From the NCBI GenBank assembly GCA_021828005.1, contig JAKATJ010000001.1:8211-51002 (forward strand): a DNA stretch of 42,792 nt. Reading direction: 5' to 3'. This document shows positions 31,833 to 39,556 of this stretch, piece by piece. Made by a program: the position numbers and the translations under genes. The notes below the pieces were generated by a model that ran no database searches, was not told the DNA's origin, and worked only from the letters and a program-made list of their open reading frames with translations. Source of the stretch: Actinomycetes bacterium. Lineage in GTDB: Bacteria; Actinomycetota; Acidimicrobiia; Acidimicrobiales; RAAP-2. Position 1 is the first letter of the stretch. Every line of letters starts with the position of its first letter.

Positions 31833-33671
31833 ATGTTGGCTGCTGACCGGGCCGACCACCCCGTTCCGCACCGTTGGGTCGTGTTGGCGATCCTGTGCGT
31901 CAGCCTCCTCGTCACGAGCCTCGACACCACGATCCTCAACGTGGCGATCCCCGACATCATCCGCTCACTGCACGCGACGTCGAGCGACTTGCAGTGGGTC
32001 GTCGACGTCTACGCGGTGGTCTTCGCCGGTCTCCTGCTCGTCTTCGGCAACATGGGCGACCGACTCGGGCGCAAGTGGATGCTCGTCGCAGGGGTCGCGG
32101 TGTTCGGGGCCGGCTCGGCCGCGTCGGCCTTCTCGGGGAGCCCTGTGCACCTGGTCGCCGCGCGCGCGCTCCAGGGCGTCGGCGCGGCGGCCATCATGCC
32201 GTCCACCCTCTCCGTGCTCACCAACGTCTTCACCGACCCGCGTGAGCGGGCGCAGGCGATCGGTTTCTGGTCGGGGGCCACCGGCCTCGGCGTGGCGGTC
32301 GGACCGGTGATCGGCGGGTGGCTCCTCGCGCACTTCTGGTGGGGATCGGTGTTCCTCGTCAACGTGCCGATCTGCGTAGTGGGCTTCGCCCTCATGCTCT
32401 GGCTCGTCCCCAATTCGAAGGACCGTTTCGCGAAGAAGCCCGACGTCGTCGGCGCCGTCCTCTCCACCGCAGGCATGTCGCTCCTCCTGTGGGGCATCAT
32501 CGACGCACCGTCTGCCACCTGGGGATCCCCGTCGATACTCGCCGCGGTCACCGGCGGCGCTTGCCTGCTCGTCGCGTTCTTCGTCTGGGAGCGCCGCTCG
32601 GACCACCCCATGATCGAGCTCTCGCTGTTCCGCTCGAGGCGGTTCAGCGGTGCGATCCTCGCAATGGGGCTCGTCATATTCGCGTTGATGGGCGGGCTCT
32701 TCCTTCTCACCCAGTTCCTCCAGTTCTCGCTCGGCTACAGCGCGTTCGGCACCGGCATGCGCATCGCGCCGATCGCGCTCCTCCTCCTGGTGTTGGCGCC
32801 GGTGTCGATCCTGGTCGACCGGAAGTTCGGCTCGAAACCAGTGGTGTTCGCAGGGCTCGGCCTCGTGGCGGCCGGCTTCGCCATGCTCTCGTTCACGTCG
32901 GTCCACGGTGGCTACACCCAGGCCCTGCCTGCCTTCCTCATGATCGGGACCGGCGTGGGGCTCTCCTTCGCGCCCTGCACCGAGTCGGTGATGGGCTCGG
33001 TGCCTCTCGATCGCGCCGGTGTCGGGTCCGCGACGAACAGCGCGTCGCTGCAGATCGGCGGCGCGGTCGGCGTGGCGGTCCTCGGCAGCGCGCTGAACAG
33101 CCGCTACCAGCACACGCTCTCGCCCGTGCTGCAGCACGCGCACGTCCCCCAGAGCGTCGCCTCGATCGTCCAAGGTTCCCTCGGAGGGGCGATGGCGGTC
33201 GCGGCGAAAGTCGGCGGGCAGCTGGGCGCCGAGCTCGCGACGACGGCGCGCGGGGCGTTCACGAACGGGCTCGACCTGTCGGTGACGATTGCCGCCATGG
33301 TCGTCGGGACCGCCGCGCTCGTCGTCCTGGTGGCGCTCCCGAACCGCGCTCCGTCAGCGCCGCACCACGGCCCCGACAAGATTCTCGGCGGCCCCGACGC
33401 GACGAAGCCCCTGGGGCGGAGGGGGTTACCAGGGGCTTCGTCTTTGGCTGGTACCCGGCCATCGGGCCGGACTCACAGATTCTACCGAGGACCCTCGGAT
33501 CTCAAACACGCCCGAGTCGGAAATTCCCAGGGGCCGCGGCCTGCGATCGCTCCGCTCCCCGCTCGTGCGCCCCCGCCCCGTCACGCCACGCCCCAGGGGC
33601 GGAGCTGGAGCCTGATGCGGGCGCCGGTCGGCCGCTTGGCTTTCGAGATCGCGTGCTCCCAGTTGCGCTGA
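31833..33671 (+). CDS. MFS drug exporter, DHA2 (EmrB/QacA) family, with aberrant C-terminus
   Basis: 612 residues from ATG at 31833 (no strong ribosome site; a GTG at 31803 is in frame). Fourteen membrane helices are expected: LDTTILNVAIPDI (family motif D1), GDRLGRKWMLVAG (motif A), ARALQGVGAAAIMPSTLSVL (motif B) and GFWSGATGLGVAVGPVIGGWLL (motif C). Proton-driven efflux of drugs or toxic compounds. Transporter homology appears to end near residue 503. The last 110 residues are polar, Arg/Pro-rich, use rarer codons (AGA, GGA, AAT) and are encoded across a strong hairpin (33401-33442) and two smaller ones, as if the natural stop was lost. Confidence 0.88.
   Translation: MLAADRADHPVPHRWVVLAILCVSLLVTSLDTTILNVAIPDIIRSLHATSSDLQWVVDVYAVVFAGLLLVFGNMGDRLGRKWMLVAGVAVFGAGSAASAFSGSPVHLVAARALQGVGAAAIMPSTLSVLTNVFTDPRERAQAIGFWSGATGLGVAVGPVIGGWLLAHFWWGSVFLVNVPICVVGFALMLWLVPNSKDRFAKKPDVVGAVLSTAGMSLLLWGIIDAPSATWGSPSILAAVTGGACLLVAFFVWERRSDHPMIELSLFRSRRFSGAILAMGLVIFALMGGLFLLTQFLQFSLGYSAFGTGMRIAPIALLLLVLAPVSILVDRKFGSKPVVFAGLGLVAAGFAMLSFTSVHGGYTQALPAFLMIGTGVGLSFAPCTESVMGSVPLDRAGVGSATNSASLQIGGAVGVAVLGSALNSRYQHTLSPVLQHAHVPQSVASIVQGSLGGAMAVAAKVGGQLGAELATTARGAFTNGLDLSVTIAAMVVGTAALVVLVALPNRAPSAPHHGPDKILGGPDATKPLGRRGLPGASSLAGTRPSGRTHRFYRGPSDLKHARVGNSQGPRPAIAPLPARAPPPRHATPQGRSWSLMRAPVGRLAFEIACSQLR
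33401..33442 (+). terminator. Strong hairpin embedded in the 3' end of the MFS gene
   Basis: Bases 33401-33414 pair perfectly with 33429-33442 (14 bp) around a 14-base loop, and a short T-rich stretch (TTT) follows. Two more hairpins follow: CCGGCC/GGCCGG at 33455-33470 and CCGAGG/CCTCGG at 33485-33498. This is what a transcription terminator region looks like, yet the exporter reading frame runs through it for another 76 codons. Confidence 0.6.
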
Positions 33672-33694
33672 CAGCTCCCGCCCGCCCCACGGGC

Positions 33695-34231
33695 TCAGCG
33701 CTCTGCCTGCTCCACGACGCCCTCGTCGAGAAGCCCGCAGCACGAGGGGTGCGCGTCGAGGAGAGGCACGGCCGGCGGCAGGTAGGTCGCATGGGTGATC
33801 CGGCCGGCGCTCGCGTGGAGGACCCACACGGATCCTTTCTCGTGGGCACCTCCCGGACCGAAGGCGAGCTTGCCCGGACGAGCGAGCCCCCTTTGGAGTG
33901 ACTCGATCGTCTCCCCGTGGGTGCAGACGACCACGGTGCGGGCCGCCGACGTCAAGGAACGGACGAGACGCACCGCCTCGGAATCCGCTTGCGGGCCGAG
34001 CGCTTCGGACTCCTCGATCGCGAGCCCCAAGTGGGCGACGAGCGGGCTGACGGTCTGGAGGCAGCGCACGAGCGGGCTCGAGACCACCCTGACCGGCTCG
34101 TAGGCGGTGAGGGTGCCGACCAGCGCGAGCGCCTCTTTTCGCCCCCGATCGCTCAGCGGTCGGAGCCGGTCGTCGCCGCTCCAGCGGTCCTTGGCACCGG
34201 CATGCGCGTGCCGGACCACCAGCAGCTCCAT
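33695..34231 (-). CDS. Histidine phosphatase family protein (SixA-like)
   Basis: 178 residues. Phosphohistidine catalytic motif at the N-terminus, LLVVRHAHAG (His8), with LSDRGRKEA, VVSSPLVRCLQTVSPL (Arg and second phosphate site) and a second catalytic His in VVVCTHGETIESL. SixA-type proteins remove phosphate from phosphohistidine of signalling proteins; close relatives act on small phosphoesters, so the substrate is open. C-terminal GSVWVLHASAGRITHATYLPP is typical of actinobacterial members. Convergent with the MFS gene, 23 bp away. Confidence 0.87.
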   Translation of the reverse strand: MELLVVRHAHAGAKDRWSGDDRLRPLSDRGRKEALALVGTLTAYEPVRVVSSPLVRCLQTVSPLVAHLGLAIEESEALGPQADSEAVRLVRSLTSAARTVVVCTHGETIESLQRGLARPGKLAFGPGGAHEKGSVWVLHASAGRITHATYLPPAVPLLDAHPSCCGLLDEGVVEQAER

Positions 34232-34276
34232 CGTCCCGAGACTACGCGACGAGACCCACGGCTCGGCGCTTGCGGC

Positions 34277-35080
34277 TCACGAAGGGCCGCGGCCGGCCGC
34301 CCGACGCGCGCGGAAGTCGGCGAGCCAGGTGTCGAACTCGTCGGCCACGATCCGGGCACCGGTAAGGCCGTCGGCCTCCGAGGATGCCAGGAAGACCGCC
34401 GGCGGTCCCATGACGTCGGCTGCCAGCATGCCGCGCCGGCGGTCGGCTGGCATGTCCTCGGTCATCCCGCTCACGGTGGCGCCTCCGGGCAGGAGCACGT
34501 TCACCGCGATCCCGAAGGGCCGCAGGTCCTCGGTCATGATCGCGCTCAGCGACTCCGAGGCGGCACGTGAGGGTCCGTAGGGCACGAACCCACGTCGCAC
34601 CATCGTCTCTCGGTTCACCGAGACGTTCACGATCCGCCCCGCGCCCGCCTCGAGGAAGTGGAGCACGAACGCCCGCGCGACGAGGAAATAGCCGCCCAGG
34701 TTCGTGGCGACGACGTCGTCGAACGAGACCGGGTCCACCTCGAAGAAAGGCTGGGGGTGCTCGAAGAACCGTGGGTTGACCCTCCGCATGCCGATCCCTG
34801 CGTTGTTGACCACCATGTCCACGCGGCCCAGGCGCACGATCGCCTCGCGAGCCGCGAGCGTCACGGAGTCGGCGTCACGCACGTCGACGGGGACCGCGAC
34901 GGCGGATCCCGACCTGGCGAGCTGGGCCACCGCCTCGTCGAGGCGTGGGCCTGGGCGCGCGGCCACGCCGACCGACGCACCGGCGGCGGCGAGCGCCGCT
35001 GCCATCGCCGCTCCGAGGCCGCTCGTCGCGCCGGTCACGACGACCCGGCGATCCTCGAGCCGAAGAACTGCTCCAGCCAT
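34277..35080 (-). CDS. Short-chain dehydrogenase/reductase with YxxxR active site
   Basis: 267 residues, ATG at 35080 with GAGGAGGG upstream. Rossmann fold: TGATSGLGAAMA (cofactor glycines), DVRDADSV, NNAGIG, AGAGRIVNVS. The catalytic region reads VPYGPSRAASESL, so the canonical Tyr-x3-Lys is Tyr-x3-Arg (CGT codon), and the usual catalytic Ser-Ser pair reads Ser-Val. C-terminal NVLLPGGATVSGM matches a subfamily with PYGPSK-type sites. NAD(P)-dependent oxidoreduction of an unknown substrate is likely if the Arg supports catalysis. Divergent from the membrane-protein gene at 35193. Confidence 0.87.
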   Translation of the reverse strand: MAGAVLRLEDRRVVVTGATSGLGAAMAAALAAAGASVGVAARPGPRLDEAVAQLARSGSAVAVPVDVRDADSVTLAAREAIVRLGRVDMVVNNAGIGMRRVNPRFFEHPQPFFEVDPVSFDDVVATNLGGYFLVARAFVLHFLEAGAGRIVNVSVNRETMVRRGFVPYGPSRAASESLSAIMTEDLRPFGIAVNVLLPGGATVSGMTEDMPADRRRGMLAADVMGPPAVFLASSEADGLTGARIVADEFDTWLADFRARRAAGRGPS

Positions 35081-35192
35081 ACGCCCTCCTCGTCCTCTGG
35101 TGTGTATCGTTGCAGCCGAACACATCCGGCGCGTCCATCGTGCTCGTGGGCGGCGACGCACGGGAGAGCGGTCAGCGAGGGAGGGTGCGGCG

Positions 35193-35813
35193 GTGGCACT
35201 GACCAAGACGGGGCTCGCACCGGAGGGCGCAACGGCCCCGTCACCCGCGGCGCGAGAGACGGTCTCCTTCCAGATCGTGCCGTTGCGCGCGCTGCCGGTG
35301 GTGGGCACGGTGCTCGTGCTGCTCGTGGTCGCGATCGCGGGCAACTGGCTCTGGGCGATCGACTTCTTCCACGTGGCGGGCGGGGGTCTGTGGACGGCGA
35401 TCGACCTCTTCCTCGGGTTCGTGATCGGGCCGATCATGGGCAAGATGTCGATCCCCTCACGCGTCGAGTTCTCGAAGCGGCTCATGCCGAAGATGGTCGT
35501 CCTGATGCCCACGCTGGTCGTCTGCACCCTGGCCGCCGGATGGCAGCTCGCCCGGCACCTCGGCAACCTCTCGACGGCCTACCCCGAGCACGGATGGCTC
35601 GTCGCATCGATGGTGGTCGTGGCGGTGATGGCGATCGTCGCGATCGGCATCCTCGAACCCGCCAACCTTGCGGTGCTCTTCGAGCTCCGCAAGCCGCAGC
35701 CGAACGGTGAGCTGGTCGGAAAGCTGATGCGGCGGTTCATCTATTCGGCCGGAGTGACGGGCGCGATGCAGATCGCGACGCTCGTCATCATGTCTCGGCT
35801 CGCGACCGGGTAG
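35193..35813 (+). CDS. Five-helix membrane protein, unknown function
   Basis: 206 residues, GTG at 35193 with GGGAGGG upstream. Five hydrophobic segments: VVGTVLVLLVVAIAGNWLW, LWTAIDLFLGFVIGPIMG, MVVLMPTLVVCTLAAGWQLA, WLVASMVVVAVMAIVAIGIL and AGVTGAMQIATLVIMSRL. The loop GKMSIPSRVEFSKRLMPKM between helices 2 and 3 is basic (cytosolic). Weakly reminiscent of DUF2269-type proteins; I cannot name it. The stop is 5 bp before the next gene, with which it is surely co-transcribed. Confidence 0.7.
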   Translation: MALTKTGLAPEGATAPSPAARETVSFQIVPLRALPVVGTVLVLLVVAIAGNWLWAIDFFHVAGGGLWTAIDLFLGFVIGPIMGKMSIPSRVEFSKRLMPKMVVLMPTLVVCTLAAGWQLARHLGNLSTAYPEHGWLVASMVVVAVMAIVAIGILEPANLAVLFELRKPQPNGELVGKLMRRFIYSAGVTGAMQIATLVIMSRLATG

Positions 35814-35818
35814 CAGGA

Positions 35819-36283
35819 ATGAACGTCACCGACCCGCACCTGACGGACCCCTACGCCGGACATGCCCCTGGCGCGCCGCACGACGCGTTCGCCGGCAGAC
35901 CACCGATCCCGCTCGTGTGTGTCTCGTCCATGGCGCTCGTCCTCGTCAGCGGCATCTACCTTGCCGCGTACCTGCCGCGCCGCGCACCGCTCGGCCCAGC
36001 CGTCGGCCTGGTCGCCGCGGCGGGGGCCGGCTTGCTGCTGGCGGTCGTCATGGTCGTCCGGCTCCGGCAGTTCGCCTGGGACTCCTTCTTCGTCGTCGTG
36101 AAGTGGGCGTCCCTTGCCTACCTGGTGATCGCCGGCATCCTCGAGTTCGTCTTCGTCTACGACGGGACGCGCGGCACGATGCTCACCCTCCTCACCGTGT
36201 CGCTCGTCGTCTTCGCGGTCGACATCCCGGTGCTGCTCGGGTTCTCGGTAGCCCGGTTCCAGGCGCCGCGGGCGCACGCCTGA
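35819..36283 (+). CDS. Four-helix membrane protein, unknown function
   Basis: 154 residues. A hydrophilic Pro/His-containing N-terminus (1-29), then four helices: LVCVSSMALVLVSGIYLAAYL, AVGLVAAAGAGLLLAVVMVV, FFVVVKWASLAYLVIAGILEFVFVY and LTLLTVSLVVFAVDIPVLLGF. Located 5 bp after the preceding membrane-protein gene and 22 bp before the EamA gene. The two small membrane proteins probably form one complex. No recognised family. Confidence 0.68.
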   Translation: MNVTDPHLTDPYAGHAPGAPHDAFAGRPPIPLVCVSSMALVLVSGIYLAAYLPRRAPLGPAVGLVAAAGAGLLLAVVMVVRLRQFAWDSFFVVVKWASLAYLVIAGILEFVFVYDGTRGTMLTLLTVSLVVFAVDIPVLLGFSVARFQAPRAHA

Positions 36284-36305
36284 GCGCACCCGGCCCGCCG
36301 GCCCG

Positions 36306-37202
36306 ATGACGCGCCGCGGCTGGGCGTACTTCATCGCGGTCGGCATCATCTGGGGGCTTCCCTACCTGCTCATCAAGATCTCGGTGCGGGAGATCAGCCC
36401 CCCGTTGCTCGTCCTCATCCGCACGGGCGGAGCCTCGCTCGTCCTGGTGCCGCTCGCGGCCGCCCGGGGGGCCCTCGTTCCGGCGATCCGACGCTGGCGC
36501 GCGGTGCTGCTCTTCACCGCTGCCGAGCTCGCCGTGCCGTGGGTCTTCCTGTTCAATGCCGAACGGAGGCTCCCGAGCTCGCTCAGCGGACTCCTCGTCG
36601 CTGCCGTGCCGCTCGTCGCAGCAGTGCTCGCCTGGTTGACGCGCTCCGAGCAGATCGACCTTCGGCGCGTGGCCGGGCTCGGCGTGGGCGTGCTCGGCGT
36701 GGGCGTGCTGGTCGGCTTCTCGGTCGCGGGCAGCCACCTCCTCTCCGTCCTGTCCCTCGGCGCGGTCGTCATCGGGTACGCGCTCGGACCCTGGGTGGTC
36801 GACCACCGTTTGCGCGGCGTGCCACCGATCGGGGTGATCGCGTGGGCGGCGCTGCTCTGCGCGATCGGGTACGCGCCTGCAGCACTGATCGACCTTCCCA
36901 CCAGACCGCTGTCGACCTCCGTCGTCGAGTCGGCCGTTGCCCTCACCGTCGTCTGCACCGCATTCGGGTTCGTGCTCTTCTTCTCCCTCATCGGCGAGGT
37001 CGGCGCGATGCGCGCGACGCTGGTGACGTACGTGAACCCGGCGGTTGCCGTCGTCCTCGGCGTGGCAGCGCTCGGCGAGCCCTTCGGCCCCGGGACGGCT
37101 GCAGGGTTCGTGCTCATCCTCGGGGGCTGCTATCTCGCCTCCCGGTCGCCGCGGCGTGCCGCAAAGCCCGCGGGGCCTCCGGGCGGGATCACGACGCGAT
37201 GA
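36306..37202 (+). CDS. EamA-family (DMT) transporter
   Basis: 298 residues with about ten membrane helices in two EamA repeats. The first opens [36 protein letters not shown]. The second ends [49 protein letters not shown], the typical closing pattern. Members export amino acids, nucleotides or other metabolites. Stop overlaps the macrodomain gene start (ATGA). A 15-bp perfect tandem duplication (36678-36692, 36693-36707) encodes the repeated LGVGV of helix 5. Confidence 0.9.
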   Translation: MTRRGWAYFIAVGIIWGLPYLLIKISVREISPPLLVLIRTGGASLVLVPLAAARGALVPAIRRWRAVLLFTAAELAVPWVFLFNAERRLPSSLSGLLVAAVPLVAAVLAWLTRSEQIDLRRVAGLGVGVLGVGVLVGFSVAGSHLLSVLSLGAVVIGYALGPWVVDHRLRGVPPIGVIAWAALLCAIGYAPAALIDLPTRPLSTSVVESAVALTVVCTAFGFVLFFSLIGEVGAMRATLVTYVNPAVAVVLGVAALGEPFGPGTAAGFVLILGGCYLASRSPRRAAKPAGPPGGITTR

Positions 37203-37759
37203 GCGACAGCCAAGACCACGATGCCGGCTGCGCTGAGCAGAGGGACCAGATCCGCACGCCGACCCTCACCGCAGTCCTCGGCGACGTCACGACGATGCAT
37301 GTCGATGCCGTGGTGAACGCCGCCAACCGCGCGTTGGCGGGTGGCGGAGGAGTCGACGGAGCCATCCACCGCGCCGCCGGAGCCGAGCTCCGAGCCGCCT
37401 GCCGCACCCTCGGCGGCTGCCAGCCGGGCGACGCGAAGGCGACGTTGGGCTTCGCGCTCCCCGCGCGCTTCATCGTGCACACGGTCGGCCCCGTGTGGCA
37501 CGGCGGCGACCATGGCGAGCGAGACGTGCTCGCGTCGTGCTACCGACGCTCGTTCGAGGTGGCCGAGTCCCTCGGTGCCCGTTCCATCGCCTTCCCTGCG
37601 ATCGCAACGGGCGTCTACGGATTTCCGCCTGACCTGGCCGCGGGCATCGCAGTGCGTACGCTCAGGTCGCTGCGCAGCGCCGTCATACGGGAGGTGGTCC
37701 TCGTCGCCTTCGACCCGTCGACCCTCTCCCATTACCGGCGCCACTTGAAGACCGCGTGA
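37199..37759 (+). CDS. Macrodomain protein (ADP-ribose / O-acetyl-ADP-ribose hydrolase type)
   Basis: 186 residues. MacroD-type domain: [39 protein letters not shown] (Asn for ADP-ribose binding plus Gly-rich loop), [27 protein letters not shown], and [18 protein letters not shown] (second phosphate loop). Such enzymes hydrolyse O-acetyl-ADP-ribose or remove ADP-ribose from acidic residues. The N-terminal 24 residues are an unusual acidic extension ([16 protein letters not shown]). ATG overlaps the EamA stop by four bases. It links the locus loosely to the HDAC/acetylation theme, although sirtuins, the producers of O-acetyl-ADP-ribose, are not seen here. Confidence 0.92.
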   Translation: MSDSQDHDAGCAEQRDQIRTPTLTAVLGDVTTMHVDAVVNAANRALAGGGGVDGAIHRAAGAELRAACRTLGGCQPGDAKATLGFALPARFIVHTVGPVWHGGDHGERDVLASCYRRSFEVAESLGARSIAFPAIATGVYGFPPDLAAGIAVRTLRSLRSAVIREVVLVAFDPSTLSHYRRHLKTA

Positions 37760-37786
37760 GGCGGCGCAAGCGCCGGCGCGGCCGGG

Positions 37787-39496
37787 TTACGGAGACAGCC
37801 GCTCGACCCGCCATCCGTCCCCGTCGCGCCGGTACCTGAGCCGGTCGTGCAGCCGGTTCGCCCCCTCTTCCCAGAACTCGATCGTGGAGGGGAGCAACCG
37901 GTAACCGCCCCAACGGTCCGGGCGCGCAGGTTCGGTGCCGCCGAGCGCGGCGACCGCCGCTTCGAGGTCCCGCCTGGACCCGACGATGGCGCTCTGTCGA
38001 GAGGCGACCGCGCTCCTCCTCGACGCCGGGGGCCGAGTCTCCCAGTACCGGTCCGACTCCTCGGCGGTGGTCCTCGCGACCGTGCCCCCGATCCGTACCT
38101 GCCGGTGAACCGGGAGGTGCCAATGGAAGACCGCCGCTGCCCGCGGATTGCTCTCCAGGTCCTTCGCCTTGTCGCTCCCGTAGTCGGTGTAGAAGACGAC
38201 GCCTTCGTCGCGCCCTCGCATGAGCACGTAACGTGCCGAGGGCTCGCCGTCGCGGCTCGCCGTCGCGATGCACATGGCCTCGGGCATCGGCTCACCACCG
38301 GCGCGTGCCGCTCCGAGCCACTCGTCCAGCTGGTGCATCGGGTCTCGGTCGAGGTCTTCTGCGTCCATCGCGCCAGTATCCACCACACCTCGAGGTCGAA
38401 GGGGGAACGGGGACCGCCGGACTCGAGGCGCGGCGGCGTCGGAGCGAGCGGTCCCGAGGTCCGCGTACGCGGCCGCGAAGCGGCGGATCGTCGCCATGCA
38501 GACATCGGCTCGTTGGAACGTGCCGAACGACAGCGTGTGCAGCCACGTCGCGAGGCCGAATGCCGGCGTTCCCCGATATCGGCTCCACGCCGCGTCGAGC
38601 GACGGGGCGCGGACGCCGGCACGAGCCAGCGCGTCGAGGTACGAAGCGAGCAGCTCGCGCTCGTGGCGCCGCCGGTCCTCGACGTCGAGCGAGCCTGCGA
38701 GGAAGTAGCCGACGTCGTGCGACCATTGGCCGAGCCGCGCGAGCTGCCAGTCGAAGAAGCCGGTCCGACCCTCCGCCGTCGTGTAGACGTTTCCGGGATG
38801 AGGGTCGCCGTGGAGCACGGTCCGCGGGCCAGACGCCGCGTCCGCCGCGCTCTGCCGGAACTGGTCGCCGAGCGCGCGAGCCCCGATATCCTTTTGAAGG
38901 CGAAGGGGCCCTCCCTCGGCCTCCGCTGCGAGGCGCAGCCCCCGCGCCAGGCTGGCGACCGAGACCAGTCCCCACACAGGTCCGAGGCGCCATGCGCGGA
39001 GGTGTCCCAGCGATGCGGGGACCGGACGCCCCCAGTACGTCGCGTGCAGCGCGGCGAGACCCTGCAAGCCCGAGCGGACCTGCTCCACGCTGAGCGGGAT
39101 CCGTGCGTCCTGGGGCCGGCCGCCCGCGGCCACCACGTCCTCGCTGACGACGACCGACGCCGCGCGCCGCCATTCCACCCCGCCGCCGTAGAAGACAGGG
39201 TGCACGAGCGGAAAGCTCACGCCCGCGTCCGCGAGCTTCGCCTCGGTCGCGAGCGCGCCCAGCGCGAGGAGCGCCATGCGGTGCGAAGGCCTTCCGGGAC
39301 CTTTCACGAACACCGAGGACGGACCCTCCCCCCCGGCGAGCAACAGGGCGACGCGTGCCCTCGTGTTCGTGCCCTGCTCCACCGCACCGACCTGCACGTC
39401 GCGCACGACGACGCCGGGATGCCGCCGGCTGAGCGCCGCGCTCATCCAGGCAGGGCTGAGATCGGACCAGTTCCTCGGCACCGGGAGCACCCGCAC
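37787..39496 (-). CDS. Fusion of APH-like kinase and pyridoxamine 5'-phosphate oxidase (PdxH-like)
   Basis: 569 residues in one open frame. Residues 1-350 are an aminoglycoside-phosphotransferase-like kinase: SVFVKGPG, VVSEDVVAAGG, VLHGDPHPGNVY (catalytic Asp) and GFFDWQLARLGQWSHDVGYFLAGSL. Residues 377-569 are PdxH-like: DPMHQLDEWLGAA, MCIATASRDGEPSARYVLMRGRDEGVVFYTDYGSDKAKDLESNPRAAAVFHW, then ...SRRDLEAAVAAL, GGYRLLPSTIEFWEEGANRLHDRLRYRR. PdxH makes pyridoxal 5'-phosphate with FMN and O2. No stop separates the two, and the ATG at residue 377 (38368) lacks a good ribosome site, which supports a true fusion. Start GTG 39496 has GAGGGAG upstream. The PdxH part alone would be 193 residues, slightly short. 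Confidence 0.85.
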   Translation of the reverse strand: MRVLPVPRNWSDLSPAWMSAALSRRHPGVVVRDVQVGAVEQGTNTRARVALLLAGGEGPSSVFVKGPGRPSHRMALLALGALATEAKLADAGVSFPLVHPVFYGGGVEWRRAASVVVSEDVVAAGGRPQDARIPLSVEQVRSGLQGLAALHATYWGRPVPASLGHLRAWRLGPVWGLVSVASLARGLRLAAEAEGGPLRLQKDIGARALGDQFRQSAADAASGPRTVLHGDPHPGNVYTTAEGRTGFFDWQLARLGQWSHDVGYFLAGSLDVEDRRRHERELLASYLDALARAGVRAPSLDAAWSRYRGTPAFGLATWLHTLSFGTFQRADVCMATIRRFAAAYADLGTARSDAAAPRVRRSPFPLRPRGVVDTGAMDAEDLDRDPMHQLDEWLGAARAGGEPMPEAMCIATASRDGEPSARYVLMRGRDEGVVFYTDYGSDKAKDLESNPRAAAVFHWHLPVHRQVRIGGTVARTTAEESDRYWETRPPASRRSAVASRQSAIVGSRRDLEAAVAALGGTEPARPDRWGGYRLLPSTIEFWEEGANRLHDRLRYRRDGDGWRVERLSP

Positions 39497-39556
39497 ATCC
39501 TCGCTCCCTCGCAGGTGGCCGGCAGCGCCTCCAAGGCGCTCTCCTCGCTGCCCCCC

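Noticed and set aside
33440-33540. Possible tRNA or attachment-site-like sequence in the MFS 3' region
   Set aside because: The stems seen are simple hairpins; no cloverleaf, T-loop consensus or repeated core could be found.
37762-37775. Small GC hairpin (CGGCGC-AA-GCGCCG) between convergent macrodomain and PdxH genes
   Set aside because: The 2-base loop forces the stem to open to about 5 bp; too weak to call a terminator, though its position would suit one.
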